NCBI GenBank assembly: GCA_013619005.1
Contig: JABXKY010000240.1
Coordinates: 1-13,618 of the forward strand
Length of the DNA: 13,618 bases
From: Candidatus Bathyarchaeota archaeon
GTDB taxonomy: Archaea > Thermoproteota > Bathyarchaeia > TCS64
Direction: 5' to 3'
In this document: positions 12,629 to 13,618 of the stretch, in pieces
Layout of the letters: every line of letters begins with the position of its first letter
How positions within the stretch are numbered: position 1 is the stretch's first letter
The notes under the pieces: generated by a model
The model's database searches: none
Seen by the model: the letters and a program-made list of their open reading frames with translations, nothing else
Told to the model about the DNA's origin: nothing
Program-made: the position numbers and the translations under genes

Positions 12629-13618
12629 TTAACCCACCTTGACGTCGCCGCAGATGTGGACACGCAGACCTAGCTCGTTGAACATAGCCGCCTTCCCTGC
12701 CAACGCCTTGTCGGCGTCTTCGGCAGAAGGCGCATAAACAACCTGGATATGGTTGGCCTTGTGCTGGGCCATGAACTGGTCGCGGGTCACCCCGTGTAAC
12801 ACGGCGCTCATGATGGGCCAGGCAGGAGTGGTTGCGTCCCACCGCCTCTGGGTCTCCTCCTGGGGCAACTCCACAACGGAGCCCCTGCCTATGTCAACGT
12901 GTAGGCCATCGGTTTTCACGTAGACCCTGCTCCAAACAATCTCTCCGGCCTTGCTGTCGCCCTTCAGACTTCCCCCGCCCAGCGGGAAGTACATGGGCGG
13001 CTGCCTCTCGCTGCTGGCGCCCTCGTATCCTCCCTTGAAGTGGGAAGGAGGGGCGCTACCGCTTATGAGGAACACCCAGACGTACTGATCGCCGAACCAG
13101 TCCCCCCACCTGATGTCGTGGAGGGTTGTATCGGGGTTGTAGCCCATGGCGGTCCACACCCTGTTGGTGATGAGTGCGTCCAGCCCTGCCCCCTCGTCTA
13201 CCTCGTTGAAGTGGGGCAGCGGCTTGGCCTCGAATAATATCTCACCGGTAACCTCGTGGTGGACTGGGGGCCTGTCTGTGCAGTTAAGCAGCCCCTCGAC
13301 AAGGTCGCTGGCCGGCGCCATGTCTTTGAGGCCCTGCTGGTACTGGATGCCCACCAGAGCGCACCCGAACTCGTCGGCGATTCTCACGGCGGCTATGTAC
13401 ATCTTGCACTGCTCATGGATCTGCCGGTCCGTGAGCTCCGTGGCCTCGTCTGTGCCAGTCACGAAGGTCATTCCCTTGAGGTCCAGCCAGTCCCTGACGT
13501 TCCGGGCCTCGTCATCGCTCACTGTCCGCATCTTGGCTACCAGGGCGCTCTGGCTGAGCCGCTCCTTGTAGACGCCCAGGGGGTTCAGCAGCTCGTCCTC
13601 GATGATGCCGTTGTACAT
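12629..13618 (-). CDS. L-fucose isomerase-like protein, C-terminal part
   Basis: The gene runs off the right edge; 329 C-terminal residues are visible. The methionine at 13618 is probably internal, since family members are about 470-600 residues and the visible part begins in mid-domain ([16 protein letters not shown], like the GMY segment before domain 2 end of FucI). The region [20 protein letters not shown] (67-86) matches the family, and [11 protein letters not shown] follows. [15 protein letters not shown] appears to hold the catalytic glutamate (E139 aligns best with EAD of FucI), and D168 (TLHDIRWG) would be the second metal ligand, about 24-29 residues later as in FucI. HKANH (286-290) may supply the C-terminal histidine. 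These enzymes convert aldoses to ketoses with Mn2+. With RhaB directly downstream, an L-rhamnose or L-fucose isomerase role is inferred. It is divergent from bacterial FucI, so the substrate is uncertain. Confidence 0.75.
   Translation of the reverse strand: MYNGIIEDELLNPLGVYKERLSQSALVAKMRTVSDDEARNVRDWLDLKGMTFVTGTDEATELTDRQIHEQCKMYIAAVRIADEFGCALVGIQYQQGLKDMAPASDLVEGLLNCTDRPPVHHEVTGEILFEAKPLPHFNEVDEGAGLDALITNRVWTAMGYNPDTTLHDIRWGDWFGDQYVWVFLISGSAPPSHFKGGYEGASSERQPPMYFPLGGGSLKGDSKAGEIVWSRVYVKTDGLHVDIGRGSVVELPQEETQRRWDATTPAWPIMSAVLHGVTRDQFMAQHKANHIQVVYAPSAEDADKALAGKAAMFNELGLRVHICGDVKVG
12634..12640 (-). promoter_or_regulatory. Shine-Dalgarno site of rhaB inside the isomerase gene
   Basis: On the minus strand AAGGTGG lies in the last codons of the isomerase, 8 bases before the GTG at 12625. 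It supports the GTG start and indicates coupled translation of the isomerase and kinase. Internal operon genes here can use a Shine-Dalgarno while first genes look leaderless. Confidence 0.65.

Noticed and set aside
12629..13618. Treating the isomerase as a complete 329-residue protein starting at 13618
   Set aside because: The ATG coincides with the window end, and the visible sequence starts inside the family's second domain, so missing N-terminal residues are more likely than a short form.
1..13618. CRISPR array, tRNA/rRNA genes, insertion sequence or prophage
   Set aside because: No direct repeats with regular spacing, no tRNA-like cloverleaf in the short intergenic gaps, and no transposase, integrase or phage gene were seen.

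Overview
The window looks archaeal. The clearest sign is promoter architecture. Five forward or reverse genes (lysA, the toroid-fold gene, lemA, the CoA-transferase and the M20 hydrolase) have an AT-rich TATA-like box centred about 26-28 bases upstream of the start codon that gives the best protein N-terminus. A sixth box, shared by the two divergent genes at the left edge, fits the same pattern. This is the geometry expected of leaderless archaeal mRNAs. AGG arginine codons and ATA isoleucine codons are common, genes are tightly packed, and a free-standing AlaX-type editing protein is present, all of which agree. By eye the GC content is mid to high 50s, with a more AT-rich stretch at about 3920-5060. 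I cannot name the lineage. The genes suggest a heterotroph using amino acids, acyl-CoA intermediates and deoxysugars.

Left part (1-5012). The 5' end of a class III aminotransferase leaves the window on the minus strand. It diverges from a YtcJ-type amidohydrolase, which is followed by an alanyl-tRNA editing protein (AlaX). AlaX converges on diaminopimelate decarboxylase (lysA), and the two overlap by 25 bases at their 3' ends. lysA in turn diverges from a gene for a terpene-cyclase-like alpha-helical toroid protein of unknown function.

Middle part (5055-10713, all plus strand). A lemA-htpX pair (membrane anchor and membrane zinc protease) is separated by a single base. Next come a family III (CaiB/BaiF) CoA-transferase, a hairpin with a T tract, and a thiamine-diphosphate enzyme of the acetolactate synthase/oxalyl-CoA decarboxylase superfamily with a TTG start. 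A separately promoted M20 (ArgE/DapE-type) metallohydrolase follows. The CoA-transferase and TPP enzyme may act on the same acyl-CoA, as in the Frc/Oxc pair, but their substrate is not visible from sequence.

Right part (13618-10710, minus strand). A compact operon encodes an L-fucose isomerase-like protein (N-terminus outside the window), a rhamnulokinase (RhaB) and a small YfcE/MJ0936-type metallophosphodiesterase. The isomerase and kinase are 3 bases apart and the kinase and phosphodiesterase share ATGA. This points to phosphorylative deoxyhexose catabolism, whereas the archaeal rhamnose routes described so far that I know of are non-phosphorylative. The operon converges on the M20 gene, and the two stop codons share a CTAG palindrome. 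I found no RNA genes, mobile elements, CRISPR arrays or long repeats, and no stretch over 300 bases lacks a gene.
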